Shown piece after piece: positions 32,413 to 43,666 of a DNA stretch of 64,000 nt. The notes under the pieces are model-generated. The model searched no databases, was not told the DNA's origin, and saw only the letters and a program-made list of their open reading frames with translations. Source of the stretch: Canna indica (lineage: Eukaryota > Streptophyta > Magnoliopsida > Zingiberales > Cannaceae); NCBI GenBank assembly GCA_034359265.1, contig CP136895.1, positions 44,596,001-44,660,000 of the forward strand. Direction: 5' to 3'. The position numbers were made by a program, and so were the translations under genes. Each line of letters begins with the position of its first letter. The first letter of the stretch is position 1.

Positions 32413-33624
32413 AATGTTTGGATTGTGAATGTAGGTGAGAAACTTGAGGAACTCACATTTCATGATAAAGTGGTTGAGGAAGAAAACAATAAGGAAACTC
32501 AACATGAAGAACTATCATCCTCAACTCTACCTCAAGATGAAGAAGAAGAAGAGGAAGCTCTACCACCTCTCCCCAAAGGGTACCGGTTGATTAAAGATCA
32601 TCCAATGGATCAAGTCATTGGAGAATCATCAACGGGAGTGGTAACGCGCTCTAAACTATATAACATTTGTCGATATGTAGCATTCATATCTCAAGTAGAG
32701 CAAAAAAAATATTAAGGAAGCAATAGAAGATGAATTTTGGATAATAGCTATGCAAGAAGAACTTAATCAATTTATTAGGAATGAAGTATGAGACTTAGTA
32801 CCTAGACCTAGCGGACAAACCGTGATTGGGACTAAATGGGTATTTAGAAACAAGTTAGATGAAGGAGGTTTAGTCATTAGAAACAAAGCTAGGTTAGTGG
32901 CCCAAGGGTACAATCAAGAAGAAGGAATTGATTATAATGAAACTTATGCTCCCGTAGCTAGATTAGAGGCAATTCGCATGCTTTTAGCTTACGCTAGTTA
33001 AAAGTGTGTTTTTAAATGTTTTTATCGATGATGAAGTTTATGTTGAACAACCCCCCGGATTTGAAAGTTTTGAGTTTCCCATATCATGTTTTTAAGCTTA
33101 AAAAGGATTTATATGGCTTAAAACAAGCCCCACGGGCTTGGTATGAAAGGTTTTCCACATTTTTAATAGATCAAGGCTTCAGCATTGGAAAAGCCGATGT
33201 TTCTCTTTTTATAAAACATAATGAAGATGATATTTTACTCGTGCAAATTTATGTTGATGATATAATATTTGGTGCTACTAATGAATTGCTTTGTGAGTGG
33301 TTTGCAAAGTGCATGCAATAAGAGTTTGAGCTGAGCATGATGGGAGAACTTTCATTCATGCTTGGTCTCCAAATCAAGCAAACCAACAAAGGAATTTTCA
33401 TAAATCAAGCTAAATACACAAAGGAGCTCATCAAAAGGTTTGGAATGAATGAAGCCAAGATAGCTTCTACACCAATGAGCACATCCATCAAGTTTGAGAA
33501 AGATGAAGATGGTGTCAAAGTAGATGAAAAATGATATCAAGGTATGATTGGTAGCCTTCTCTATTTAACTGCAAGTAGACTCGATATCATGTTTAGTGTT
33601 TGTCATCATAAAAAAGGGGGAGAT
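32413..33624 (+). pseudogene. Copia G integrase tail and reverse transcriptase, broken
   Basis: The acidic tail with LPPLPKGYRLIKDHPMDQVI leads into RT ([35 protein letters not shown]). The block with the first catalytic Asp (FQMDVKSAF in A) is removed by a small deletion near 33000, although the later YVDDIIFGATN box is intact. After the thumb and ASRLDIMFSV the sequence jumps directly to the purine tract at about 33600-33624, so RNase H is gone. Confidence 0.9.
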
Positions 33625-34950
33625 TGTTGGCCCAAGGGCTCCCCCTAGGCTTCGATCTCTATTTTGATGATAACAAACATGTATTTAATATATGTGTGTG
33701 TAGTTTTGAGTTCAGGTTGAGGTTGCGCTAAGCACACGAACTTCGCTTGGAGAATCGCAAAAATCATCAAGAAAGGCTCAGATGCAGATTAAGTAGATTC
33801 CTTATAATATATCCCTAGGATCTCATCCCAAGTCCATTTATAAAGTTATCCAAGTCAAAACTTGGTAACAAAACCCATAAGAAAGCTTGTAACAAAGCAA
33901 ATGTAAAAATCAGCCTTAGCCCAAGTTCGGTAGACCGGTCGATCGACCGAACAAGGCAGAAAAATAGCAGTAGCCACTTTGGTCAACCAATCGATCGACC
34001 GAACAAGGCCAAATTCTGGCAGTGGCTACTTCGGTCGATCGGTCAGTCGACCGAACAAGGGAAAAATCTGGCAGTGGTTAATTCGATCGACCGATCGGTC
34101 GACTGAACAATAGAGGAATTAAAATGCGGGGAAGTCAGTCAACTGAACATAGCAGTAGAAGGGCAGAATGCTAGTGGTCGCTGGGTGGTCGATCGGTCGA
34201 TCGATCGATGATCGACCGACAAGTGACCGATCGGCGACGAACGGGCGAAAAAATGCCCGTTGAAGAGCCGTTCTGTGGGAGGGGTTATAAATACCCCTCA
34301 CCAACCTTCATTAAATACTCTTAACCATTGAGATAAGCTTCCAAAGTGTGATTTGTGCCTTCTAAGCTTGATTTGCTTGCGCTTGCTTCTCCAATCGACG
34401 ACTTCTCTCAAGCGCTCATCTTCCCTCAACTCCGACTTCGATTCGATCTCAACGTCTTGTGGAGTTGGAGGCATTGAAGGCTTGAAAAAGTGTTCTTTAC
34501 TCTTTAGCTCTTTTTATTATAATTTTACTTGTTACTTGAACTTGGTTTTCATTGATTAGCTTGCTAGGTGTGCTAGTGTAAACACTTAGGATTTTCTTTG
34601 TAGAATTGTGTTTTGTCTAGGTGAATAGTTTTGACGAGTTCTCAAATGGTTGAGAACCGAGTCCTCGGTTGTATTCAAAGGGAAACACAAGTTATATAAA
34701 GAATTTGGTTAGAAATCCTTGGTATAGAGCCAAGGTAGTGGAGTAGGCGGTTGGCTGAACCACTATAACTTATTGAGTTTGCATTGCCTTATGTGATTGC
34801 TTATAGTTGTGTTTCATATTTGTTAATGAACATCATTTAGTTGCACTTACTTTCAGTTGAAGTTGGAATTGAATTGAAAGAAATTGAAAGATTGTTAAAA
34901 GTCACCCAACACTATTCAAGCCCCCCTTCTAGTGTGGGTATTCACTCGAC
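33625..34950 (+). repeat. 3' LTR of copia G
   Basis: Starts TGTTGG after AAAAAAGGGGGAGAT and ends TCACTCGACA. Palindrome units start at 33926, 33978, 34030 and 34082 (period 52 bp). A hairpin with arms AACGGGC and GCCCGTT lies at 34240-34261. TATAAAT (34286-34292) sits between arms GAGGGGT and ACCCCTC. Confidence 0.94.
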
Positions 34951-35330
34951 AGCTTTGGTGTCGTTCTAGAGGAACGACAGATCGGCCAAGAAGAAATTTC
35001 GGCCGCAGGGATCTGGAGGCCGACCGGGTCGCTTTAAGGGGCCTGTAACTATCGTAGATCACCAACAGAGCCGAGAGCAAGGTGGTAGCCGGGGCCCACA
35101 GTCTGGGAGGTCGGCAGGGTCAGGTGGTGTTTCTCAGAAGTCAAATATGCCGCAGTATGGTCGCTGTAACCGGAGGCACTAGGGGGCTTGTTTTGGCTGC
35201 TCGGATGCTTGCTTTAAATGCGATCAGGTTGGGCACTTTAAGAAAGACTATCCGGACAGAGTTGGCCAGAGATCTGAGCAGTCAAAAGAAAAGGTGCGTA
35301 TGTCATTAGGGTCAGTGGCTCGAAGAGGTC
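34951..35330 (+). pseudogene. Gypsy E gag, C-terminal piece with zinc knuckle
   Basis: Resumes after the G insertion with a basic region (RPRRNFGRR) and a knuckle in which the last Cys is replaced (CFKCDQVGHFKKDYPD, about 35209-35256). A stop lies shortly before the knuckle near 35180. Confidence 0.8.
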
Positions 35331-35863
35331 AGATGCAGAGCAGGGGACCGCAGGCTTGCCATTCAGAGAGATCGTCTGCCAGGGTTTTTGCCATGAACCA
35401 TGATGGGGCACAAGGATCAAAGGCAGTGGTGACAGGTACTATTTTAGTGAGTTCTTCTACTGCTTATGTTCTATTTGATTCGGGTGCCACACACTCATTT
35501 GTATCTGCCAAATTTGCTGTCGGATTGCCTATGACACCTTCCTTGCTTGTTGTGCCATATGTGGTATCAACGCCTACGGGCGATGCATTGATAGCAGAAT
35601 CAATCTTCCATGACTGCAAAGTGCTAATCTGTGGTCATGTGTTGAAGGCAGAATTGACACTTCTGCCTATGCTTGAAATTGATGTCATCCTCGGCATGGA
35701 TTGGTTGGTGGAGCACTTTGTGTCAGTTAACTGTAGGGCTAAGACTGTCACGTTCAGTAAGCCCAGGTTGCTGCAATTCACCTTTCGTGGAGAAGGAAGG
35801 GATGAGCCAATGAGCATCATTTCAACCCTTAAGGCTTGTAAATTGCTGGTAGGCAACTGCTAG
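35331..35863 (+). pseudogene. Gypsy E aspartic protease domain
   Basis: An open frame (35294-35863) covers the retropepsin: AVVTGTILVSSSTAYVLFDS, GATHSFVSAKFAVGLPMT and VILGMDWLVEHF. The DSG active site is intact, unlike in D. It ends at a stop before the RT linker (VICEFPDVFPEELSGLPP), which in relatives is read through as one polyprotein. The only lesion in this module is that stop. Confidence 0.88.
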
Positions 35864-37401
35864 TCCTTCTTGGCCTTCGTATCCGTGGCCATGAAAAAAG
35901 GGGGCACGGCTCAGGAAGTTAGTGGAACTCTGGTGATCTGTGAGTTCCCCGATGTCTTCCCAGAAGAATTGTCAGGATTGCCGCCTAGAAGAGAAATCAA
36001 ATTCTGCATTGAATTGTAGCCTGAGGCGGGACCGATCTCCATCCCACCCTATTGGATGGTGTCGGCCGAACTTCGGGAGTTAAAGGCACAAATGCAAGAG
36101 TTGTTGGACTTGAGCTTCATTCGCCCAAGTGTGTCCCCGTGGGGTGCTCCGATCCTATTTGTGAAGAAAAAGGACGGATCCAGAAGGTGACAATCAAAAA
36201 TCATTACCCGCTGCCCAGAATCGATGACTTGTTCGACCAGTTGCACGGGGCACAATAGTTTTCAAAAATTGATTTGAGGTCTGGATATCATCAGCTGAGA
36301 ATCCGAGACTGTGACGTCCCCAAGACTGCCTTTAGGACTCTCTATGGTCATTACGAGTTCCTGGTGATGACGTTTGGATTGACTAACGCACCTGCGGCCT
36401 TTATGGACCTCATGAACAGAGTGTTCAAAGAATACCTGGACAAATTTGTGATCGTCTTTATTGACGACATCCTAGTGTATTCGAAGAGCAAGGAGGAGCA
36501 CTCCGAGCATTTGAAGATGGTCCTGGAAACCCTCAGAAAACATCAGTTGTATGCCAAATTCACCAAGTGTGAGTTTTGGTTAGAAAGTGTGGGATTCCTA
36601 GGTCATATAGTGTTCAAAGAAGGAATTAGTGTGGATCTCGCCAAGATAGAGGACGTAAAGGACTGGAAGCGGCCGACCAGTGTGACTGAAGTCCGTAGTT
36701 TCTTGGGGTTAGCTGGGTATTGCAGAAAGTTTGTAGAAAATTTCTCCAGGATTACAGCTCCTCTGACTCGGTTAACCTAGAAGAAGGTCAAATTTGATTG
36801 GGATGGAAAGTGTGAGGAGAGCTTTCTGAAGCTCAAAGAATGTTTGACATCAGCACCAATTCTGGCAGTACCTTCAAGCTCGGGAGGATTTGTGGTATAC
36901 TGTGATGCCTCTCGGGTTTGCCTGGGTTGTGTTCTGATGCAGTATGGAAGAGTGATCGCCTATGCGTCTCCCCAATTGAAGGTTCATGAAAAGAATTACC
37001 CAACATATGATTTGGAACTGGTGGCGGTAGTGTTTGCCCTGAAGCTATGGCACCACTACTTGTATGGTGAGGCTTGTGAGATTTATATTGACCACAAAAG
37101 CCACCAGTACTTGCTCACCCAAATGGAGCTCAATTTAAGGCAAAGAAGATGGCTGGAACTTCTGAAAGAATATGATTGTACCATCTTGTATCACCCTGGG
37201 AAGGCCAATGTGGTGGCGGACACGCTGAGCAGGAAGTCCATGGGTAACCTAGCCAATTTGGCAGTCAGGAGGAGACTGCTAGGGCGAGAATTGGCACTGT
37301 GCTTGGATGGGGGAGCAGTTCTAGCAGTGTCAGCTTCGGCTGCCCTGGTAGCGCAACTGCGGGTACAATCCACATTGGTGGATATATTGCATACCGCCTA
37401 G
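35864..37401 (+). pseudogene. Gypsy E reverse transcriptase and RNase H, broken
   Basis: The RT N-terminus ([16 protein letters not shown]) runs straight into [16 protein letters not shown]; the block corresponding to [12 protein letters not shown], which positions template and primer, is deleted near 36180. The segment 36274-36780 has [30 protein letters not shown] and an intact [12 protein letters not shown]. After a stop at 36778 the RNase H segment (36844-37401) reads [54 protein letters not shown] stop also follows the GAQ of RT at about 36256. Confidence 0.92.
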
Positions 37402-38783
37402 GGGGAGGACGCCTTCTGTGCCCTAACAAAGGACTTAGTGGATAGAGGCGATGCAGTGAATGGCTTCAGGTTGGACTTAGAGGGTGTCTTAAGGTTCAGA
37501 GATCAGATAGTGTTGACTGATATGACAGAGGTGCACAGGCAGGTCCTTGAGCTGGGGCATCGATCTACTTATATGATGCATCCGGGAGCCAATAAAATGT
37601 ATTAAGACTTAAGGCAACATTACTGGTGGAAGGGCATGAAAAGGGAGGTAGCAGAGTTCGTATCCAAGTGTTTGGTCTGCCAGATAGTGAAGACCGAACA
37701 CCTGAAGCCAGCACGGCTGCTGCAAAACCTCGAAGTTCTCAAGTGGAAGTGGGAAAAGATTACTATAGATCTAGTGACAGGGCTGCCTAAGTCAAGGGGT
37801 GGATTTGATTTCATTTGGGTGGTGGTAGATCGGTTGACAAAGATCGCTCATTTCATTCCTGTCAAGACAACCTTATTCTTGGACAGGATTGTGGCATATC
37901 ATACCATGGTACCCTGGTGATGATTATATCAGATCGAGGTACCCAGTTCACAGCCCGATTTTGGTAGTCCTTTCGAGAAGCCTTTGGTATTCAGGTGCGC
38001 TTCAGCACAGCTTTCCATCCGTAGACGAACGGACTGTCAGAGGGAACCATCCAAACCTTGGAAGATATGCTGAGGGCCTACGTTTTGGACCTGGCTAGCG
38101 GTTGGGCAAAATATCTACCAATGATTGAGTTCGCCTACAACAATAGCTATCACAGTAGCATGGGCATGGCTCCTTTTGAGGCCTTGTATGGGCAGCGGTG
38201 TAGATCTCCAGTGGGCTAGTTTGATGCTGGAGAATCTCTCATTGTGGGTCCTGATCTAGTTGAGAAAATGGTGGAGAAGGTGAAGATCATAAAGGAAAGA
38301 TTGTTGGCGGCCCAGAGTCGCCAAAAGATGTATGCTAACAAGAAGGCCACAGAGCTGGAGTTCGCGGAAGGCAACCTAGTGTTCTTGAAGGTCTCCCCCA
38401 TGAAGGGGGTAGTTCGATTTGGGAAGAAAGGAAAGATGAGCCCTCGATTTGTTGAGCCTTTTCCCGTTCTCCGACGAAAGGGTGTTGTAGCTAATGAACT
38501 GGCCTTGCCCCCTAGCATGAGAAGGGTACACCTGGTTTTTCATGTATCTATGCTCAGACGATATATGAGAGACGATTCGCATGTGATTGAACCTCCTGTG
38601 GTTGAGGTGGTTTCGGCTATCTCATTCGAGGAAAGGCCAGTGGAGATCCTCGACTGCCAAATTAGAAAGTTGAGGTCCAAATATATCCCTCTGGTAAAGG
38701 TTAGATGGGAGCACCACTCCGGGCAAGAAGCAACTTGGGAGGTAGAGCGAGGACGAATTTCCCTTAAGGCAGGAAGGTTGTAA
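37402..38783 (+). pseudogene. Gypsy E integrase and truncated chromodomain
   Basis: Zinc finger: HRSTYMMHPGANKMY, HYWWKGMKREVAEFVSKCLV. Core: WEKITIDLVTGLPKS and FIWVVVDRLTKIAHFIPV (37636-37920), then frame-shifted DRGTQF-type and HPQTDGQSERT-type sequence to 38110 and [11 protein letters not shown]. The open C-terminal segment (38244-38783) has GNLVFLKVSPMKGVVRFGKK, VFHVSMLRRYM and IPLVKVRWEHHSGQEATWEV. The last part of the chromodomain present in D (DMRERYPSLFEE) is deleted here. The stop codon overlaps the first bases of the 3' LTR. Confidence 0.9.
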
Positions 38784-41136
38784 GACCCGAGGTTTCCTAA
38801 TATAAAATTCATTTTTGGTGTAGTGCACCAGATCGGGAGTTAGTCGGGTCAAGTCGCGGAATCGCCGCGAGTAGAAGGTATAATTTAAGCCTTATGAAAT
38901 TTTATTTGATAAATGTTCATTCCTTCTTAATCATAAGATGTTTTAGTAGAGTCGAGTTCGAAATCATGTTCGCGGATCTAGTCGGGGCTCGAATCATGCT
39001 CGGATTGAGTTGAGTAGCGGCTAAGTGAATGGGAGGGGCATAATGGTCAAGGGAAGATGAGGGAATAAATCTCTCATCCCCCTAGTAGCCGTGCGGTTCA
39101 TTATTGGAGCCGCACGCAGCCCGAGAAAGGAGAGGAGGAGGAGAAAGTTTGGAGAGGGTGCCAGATTCGTGTCGTAGTCGGAAAGATTGAGATCATCGTC
39201 GCTCGTCCATTCTTCTTCCTTGATCTAGGTGAGTGGTCGAATCTCGGCTTGTAGGTGAGGCATGTGGCCTAACCGAATAGATGTGATAAATCAAGGTTTT
39301 TGCGTGTCGTTTCTTGTCGATTGATGATGTTTCTCGAATTCTCAAGTTATGTTCTTCATCATTGTATGGATTTTGTTGTTAGATGATCATTTTGTCGTGA
39401 TTCAAGGGCCGGCCGACTAGAGGAAAAAGGGGAAAGGTCATGCCAAAATTTTCCCCAATTCCCTCGAGTGTTTTAATCCCTTGGATCGATTCCCTTTTGA
39501 TGTAGACAATTTTGTGCAACTAGATCTTGGGATTTCGTGGTCGAATTAACCTTTCTTCCCCTTCAAGAAGGCTCGGCCGACCATGTACCCTTGCTTAGAG
39601 TTCGGCCAAGTGGAGAGGAGGGTAAATTCGATCGAGCATCTTGATTACATGTTTTAGGGATGATCTTCATCGATTGAAATTATAGATATAGTGATTGATG
39701 AATGTATTGTAATTTTGAGTAGATACATTTTTAAGATTTGTAGAAGAACACCTCCTTTAATGCACATGTATGACTAAATACTAGGTATGGTATATGATTT
39801 ATGACGTTTCCTTCATCAAAATCCTAATGCCATTATTGAAATTACCATGCTAGATCAATTGCTACCTTGCTGGAATTTATTGATTAAATGCAGAATTTAA
39901 ATACTTTATTGTTGAAAGCATGTTGTTAATTATGGTAGTAGTTGTAGAATAATTTCCTTATAACTTATGTGATGTGGCATAAATGTATTCGGACATTTCT
40001 ACACTTATGACATGTAATCTACATTTAAGGAAATTATGGGGTGCTTAAATTGTCGAAAAAACTTGAATGTAGACAAGCTAGGTTTTACACCTATGGAATA
40101 ATCAGCGGGTGCTAGTGTGCGGCTGATGTGGCTCGGAATAAGGGGACCGGATACGGGTGAATGCCCGGGGTTTTAAATAAGGAAACTTTAGAACAATTTG
40201 CTTGTGTATTGTGATTGCGATGGTCGGCTGAGAAGCATGGACGGTCGGAGCGACTAATGCTTGACTCGGCGGATAATTTGGGTCTTGAGATTGCACGAAC
40301 GGGACTACTAGGTGTTAGACCCAGGTGGCAGAGGGTCTTGAGATTTCGTCAGTGGGCCACGCTGACAATAGACCCGAGTTGGGTGGGACTAGCTATCCCT
40401 CACCCAGTGGGTTCCTGAGACTAGTTGACCATCCTAGTTGACGACCCGATAATTATTTGACTTTCCTTATATGATATGTGGGCCGTGCGGCCTGATTATT
40501 ATCTTATGGTATAGGCCGGGCAGAGTCAAGCCACCAGTCCTTGAACAAGTTCTAGTGGCCGAGTGTTGCTCGATCTGGTGGGGCCTATTTGGCCGGTTGT
40601 ATGGTTTATATAGGTTGGCTTTTGGGCCGATCGTCATATCATGACTAGATTAGATCCCTATATTTATAACTGTTGACTTATATGCATGATGTTATTGGGG
40701 ATTTATGTGGAGGTTCAGAAGGATCGCTCACTGAATCCCATGTGGACTCACGATTTATTTCTCTTGTATTTGCGGAGCCCGACTAGTGAGGTGAGGCTTG
40801 GAGTCATAGTGCAGCTGGAGGGCAGGCAGTGGCATAGATCTCGTAGCAACGTCCAGTAGTCGTAGTCGTGATGTCTAGGGTTGTGTTTGTTTTTATACAT
40901 TGAGAGATGTTAATTTGAAAAACATGTATTTGACTTTAACTCGAGTCGTTCTTAATAGTTGGTTTGTTTTGCAACTCTTCTAAAATTGTTGAACCTTCTT
41001 TAAAATTAAATAAAAGTTTGCATCGTTGTTCTGGTTAGCGTGTATTCTCAGTATTTTGTTATTCGGTGTATGTGGTAGGCTTCAGGGTAGGACATAGACC
41101 TTGGCCGGTCACGCAACCTTGAGTTGGGGCGTGACA
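38779..41136 (+). repeat. 3' LTR of gypsy E
   Basis: 2358 bp, TGTAAGACC to GCGTGACA, preceded by a purine-rich AAGGCAGGAAGG. Full-length version of the deleted 5' copy, and related to K, M and the LTRs of D and J. Followed by the GAAGG duplication and the last 19 bp of the C LTR. Confidence 0.94.
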
Positions 41137-41141
41137 GAAGG

Positions 41142-41160
41142 AAAAAACCTTCGGCCAACA
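41142..41160 (-). repeat. Tip of element C 5' LTR
   Basis: AAAAAACCTTCGGCCAACA continues the C LTR after the E insertion, as shown by the uninterrupted version at 19894-19912. On the minus strand it starts TGTTGGCCGAAGG. Confidence 0.9.
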
Positions 41161-43666
41161 GTATATTGGCTTGCTAGTTGGTCTGTGATTTCATCTCAAT
41201 TCTAATGAAGCCTACTTGCAAATTGAGAATGTTAATGGAAGGCTACACTATAGAAATTGGAAAGAAAATGAAAAGTTTGGAAAAGTTTTAAAGAATGAGG
41301 TATGAGTTCGGGTTTGCAAAAATCTAGTATAATAGTTGACTATTCATGCTTGAATGCTGTCTCTATACTCATGATTGATTTTGCATGATAAATCTATAAA
41401 ATTTCTTGAGTAGGTAAAAGTTCGATACTTAGGCGACTTCATGATGTTGATATTGAAGGAAATCAAACTTGGTTGAAATTCTTATTAGAGACCTTATTTT
41501 GAGTTAGTAGTTGGTAAACATGTTTAGATACACATGTGACATGATTCTAGGCATTTAAACTTGAAAATTCATGTGTAGATGAACAAGGTGATAACTAGAT
41601 CACTTTAGGGAATATAAACTTGAAAAAGTTTGACCTAAGTCAATAAATTGACTTGGACATTTCATTTTAAGTCCAAACTTTATAAACATATTTAGGAATA
41701 GGTATGACATGTTTCCATGCATTTAGAATGAAAATTTCATATGAATATGAATAAACTGACATAGAGGCCATTTCATGATAATATCTTTTGAATCAAGTTG
41801 ACCCAAGTTAACAAATTGACTTAGAGATCTCATTTTCAATCCATATTTGAGGAACATATTTAGATTTACTCATGTTAGGTGTTCATGTGTTTAAACTTGA
41901 AAAATCATGAGTAAATGATGATATTGACACTTAGCAAGTTTCATCATAACTAGTTTATCTTAGAATGAAACCATGCTAGGTTCAAATTTTGACTTAAGGA
42001 TATAATTTTCATCTGAAACTTGACATACACACTTTATATGACCATTATGTAGTGTCATAAAAGTTTGAATGAAAACTAAACACATTTTGAAAAATAACTG
42101 AAAATTATGAAAATGTCTTTGAAATTTTAGCATTTTCAGTTATTTCTAAAAAAATGTAAAAAAATCATTTTTAACTAATTCTTGAAATTGCATCTACATT
42201 GAAAAATATACAATAAAATTTTCAAAAATTTTCAATAAGAATAAGATTTATAGTGGAATTTTGAAATTGTACTTCAGAAATACAAAATATATCCTCTTGA
42301 AATATCAATCTTTCCAATACTTTGATTTTCCGTCGAAAACTTCAAGTGAAACATTGAGTATACCATTTTGATTCCATTTCTAGTATCATTCACACCATTG
42401 GTTGAAGAAAATCATTTCTAGGAATGATTTTGACAACTTGAATGATAGCTAGAAATATCGATCTTTTCATTGAAATTAAGATAGGATGAAAAAATGAACT
42501 TAGAGATTTTATTTTGAGCTCAAACTTGACACACACATCTTAAATGATCATTCAACGATATCTGGAAAGTTTGAATCAAAATTGACAAAAAATTTTTAAA
42601 AATACCTAAAATTTACAAAAATGCCACTGGACTCTTAGGAATTTTATGAATTTATAGAAAACTAATTTTTCACTAATTCTTGAACCTGCAGATTCCTTGA
42701 AAAATCTAGTTTGTCATGTTAAAGTTTCAAAATTTTTTGTTGAGAATATGATTTTATATGAATTTAAAAGTTTGATTTTTGTAAACTTGAAGTATACTTT
42801 GACCTAAGTAAACAAAGTGACTTAGAAATTTCATTTTAAGCCCAAACTTATTGACACACTTAGATTCACTAATGTTAGATATCTAGGTACCTAAATTAGA
42901 GAAAACATGAGTAGATAAAATGAATTTGATACTTGGCCATTTTTCATGTTTTCATGTCTATTTCGAATGAAATCGTGCTAAGTTCTTATTTTGATCAAAT
43001 GACCTTATCTTCACATCAAACTTGATATACATGCTTTACATGACGCTATCTAGGTATTTTGAAAGTTTGAATGATGCTTGGAAATGTCATAAAAATCACA
43101 CTTATTTATGAAAATGCCACTAAAGTATCACTTATTAAATGCTCATTTTTCCGATACTTTGAAATTTTCATTAGATTTTCAAATGAGATTTGAAGTATGA
43201 TATTTAGAATTCACGTGTGGTATCGTTCTACTCATTTGATGAGAAAAATTATTTCTAATGTGATTTTTGATGAGAAAAATCTTCAAAAATATCGATACTT
43301 AAGTTACTACATGATTCTTGGTTTTGGATTTCTTTTATCCTTTAACGATGTCATGTATGACTTAGTCTCTTATTCGATGTTTGGTTTTTATCCTTGAGTT
43401 AAGACTTTCGCGGTTTTGAAAAATCTTTTAGTGTTTCAACTTTGACTATTAGTTGACTTTTCTTGTCCTTTTGAGTGATGTCAAAAGAGGGAGAAACATA
43501 TAGGTAAGGTGAAAGAAAATATAGGAAAACCATGCATATAGATATGAGGAGTGTAATTATTTAGATATGCATGTCGATAGGGGGAGAAATCCCATGATTG
43601 ATATCCTTCTATGATTAAATGATATATTTTCTTAATAATGTTTGTCATCATCAAAAAGGGGGAGAT
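41161..43666 (+). other. Element B non-coding body before its 3' LTR
   Basis: No coding motifs. An AT-rich 2.5-kb stretch of loosely recurring phrases ('aacttgaagtatactttgacctaagt', 'atgccactg', 'gaaagtttgaat') occurs inverted at 62676-64000. The end (43440-43666) has GTTGACTTTTCTTGTCC, GGGGGAG-type tracts at about 43489 and 43580, and the final AAAAAGGGGGAGA next to the LTR. The flank at 41161 joins to 9182 when C is removed. Confidence 0.8.

Larger units (their letters stand above)
29858..34950 (+). mobile_element. Copia SIRE-type element G, internally deleted
   Basis: Two LTRs (29858-31219 and 33625-34950) both begin TGTTGGCCCAAGGG. Flanks GATTT (29853-29857) and GCTTT (34951-34955) are a 5-bp duplication with one mismatch. 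The internal region is only 2.4 kb: gag, the C-terminal part of integrase, and RT. Protease, most of integrase and all of RNase H are deleted. Relatedness to A is close throughout. Confidence 0.93.
26293..41136 (+). mobile_element. Ty3/gypsy Tekay/Del-type element E (interrupted by F and G)
   Basis: Flanked by a perfect 5-bp duplication GAAGG (26288-26292 and 41137-41141) and inserted in the LTR of C. The 5' LTR (26293-27378) and 3' LTR (38779-41136) both start TGTAAGACC and end GCGTGACA. The primer site TTGGTATCAGAACC is at 27382-27395. gag is split into three pieces by solo LTR F and copia element G; protease, RT, RNase H, integrase and chromodomain follow from 35331. Stops and deletions make it defective. 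Confidence 0.94.
9183..41160 (-). mobile_element. Copia-like element C with gag and envelope-like ORF but no pol
   Basis: Minus-strand element. The 3' LTR is 9183-9908 plus 19347-19912 (split by D). The internal region is 19913-24984. The 5' LTR is 24985-26292 plus 41142-41160 (split by E). The order in its own direction is LTR, iMet-type primer site, gag (24916 to 23599), about 1.9 kb non-coding, envelope-like ORF (21652 to 20412), purine tract, LTR. No RT, integrase or RNase H motifs are seen. Flanks are GTACG (9178-9182) and GTATA (41161-41165), a weak 5-bp duplication with two transitions. Removing C rejoins the two halves of B. Confidence 0.87.

Noticed and set aside
35294..35863. Gypsy E protease ORF as an active single gene
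   Set aside because: The domain is intact, but in this family it is part of a polyprotein, and neighbouring gag and RT are broken.
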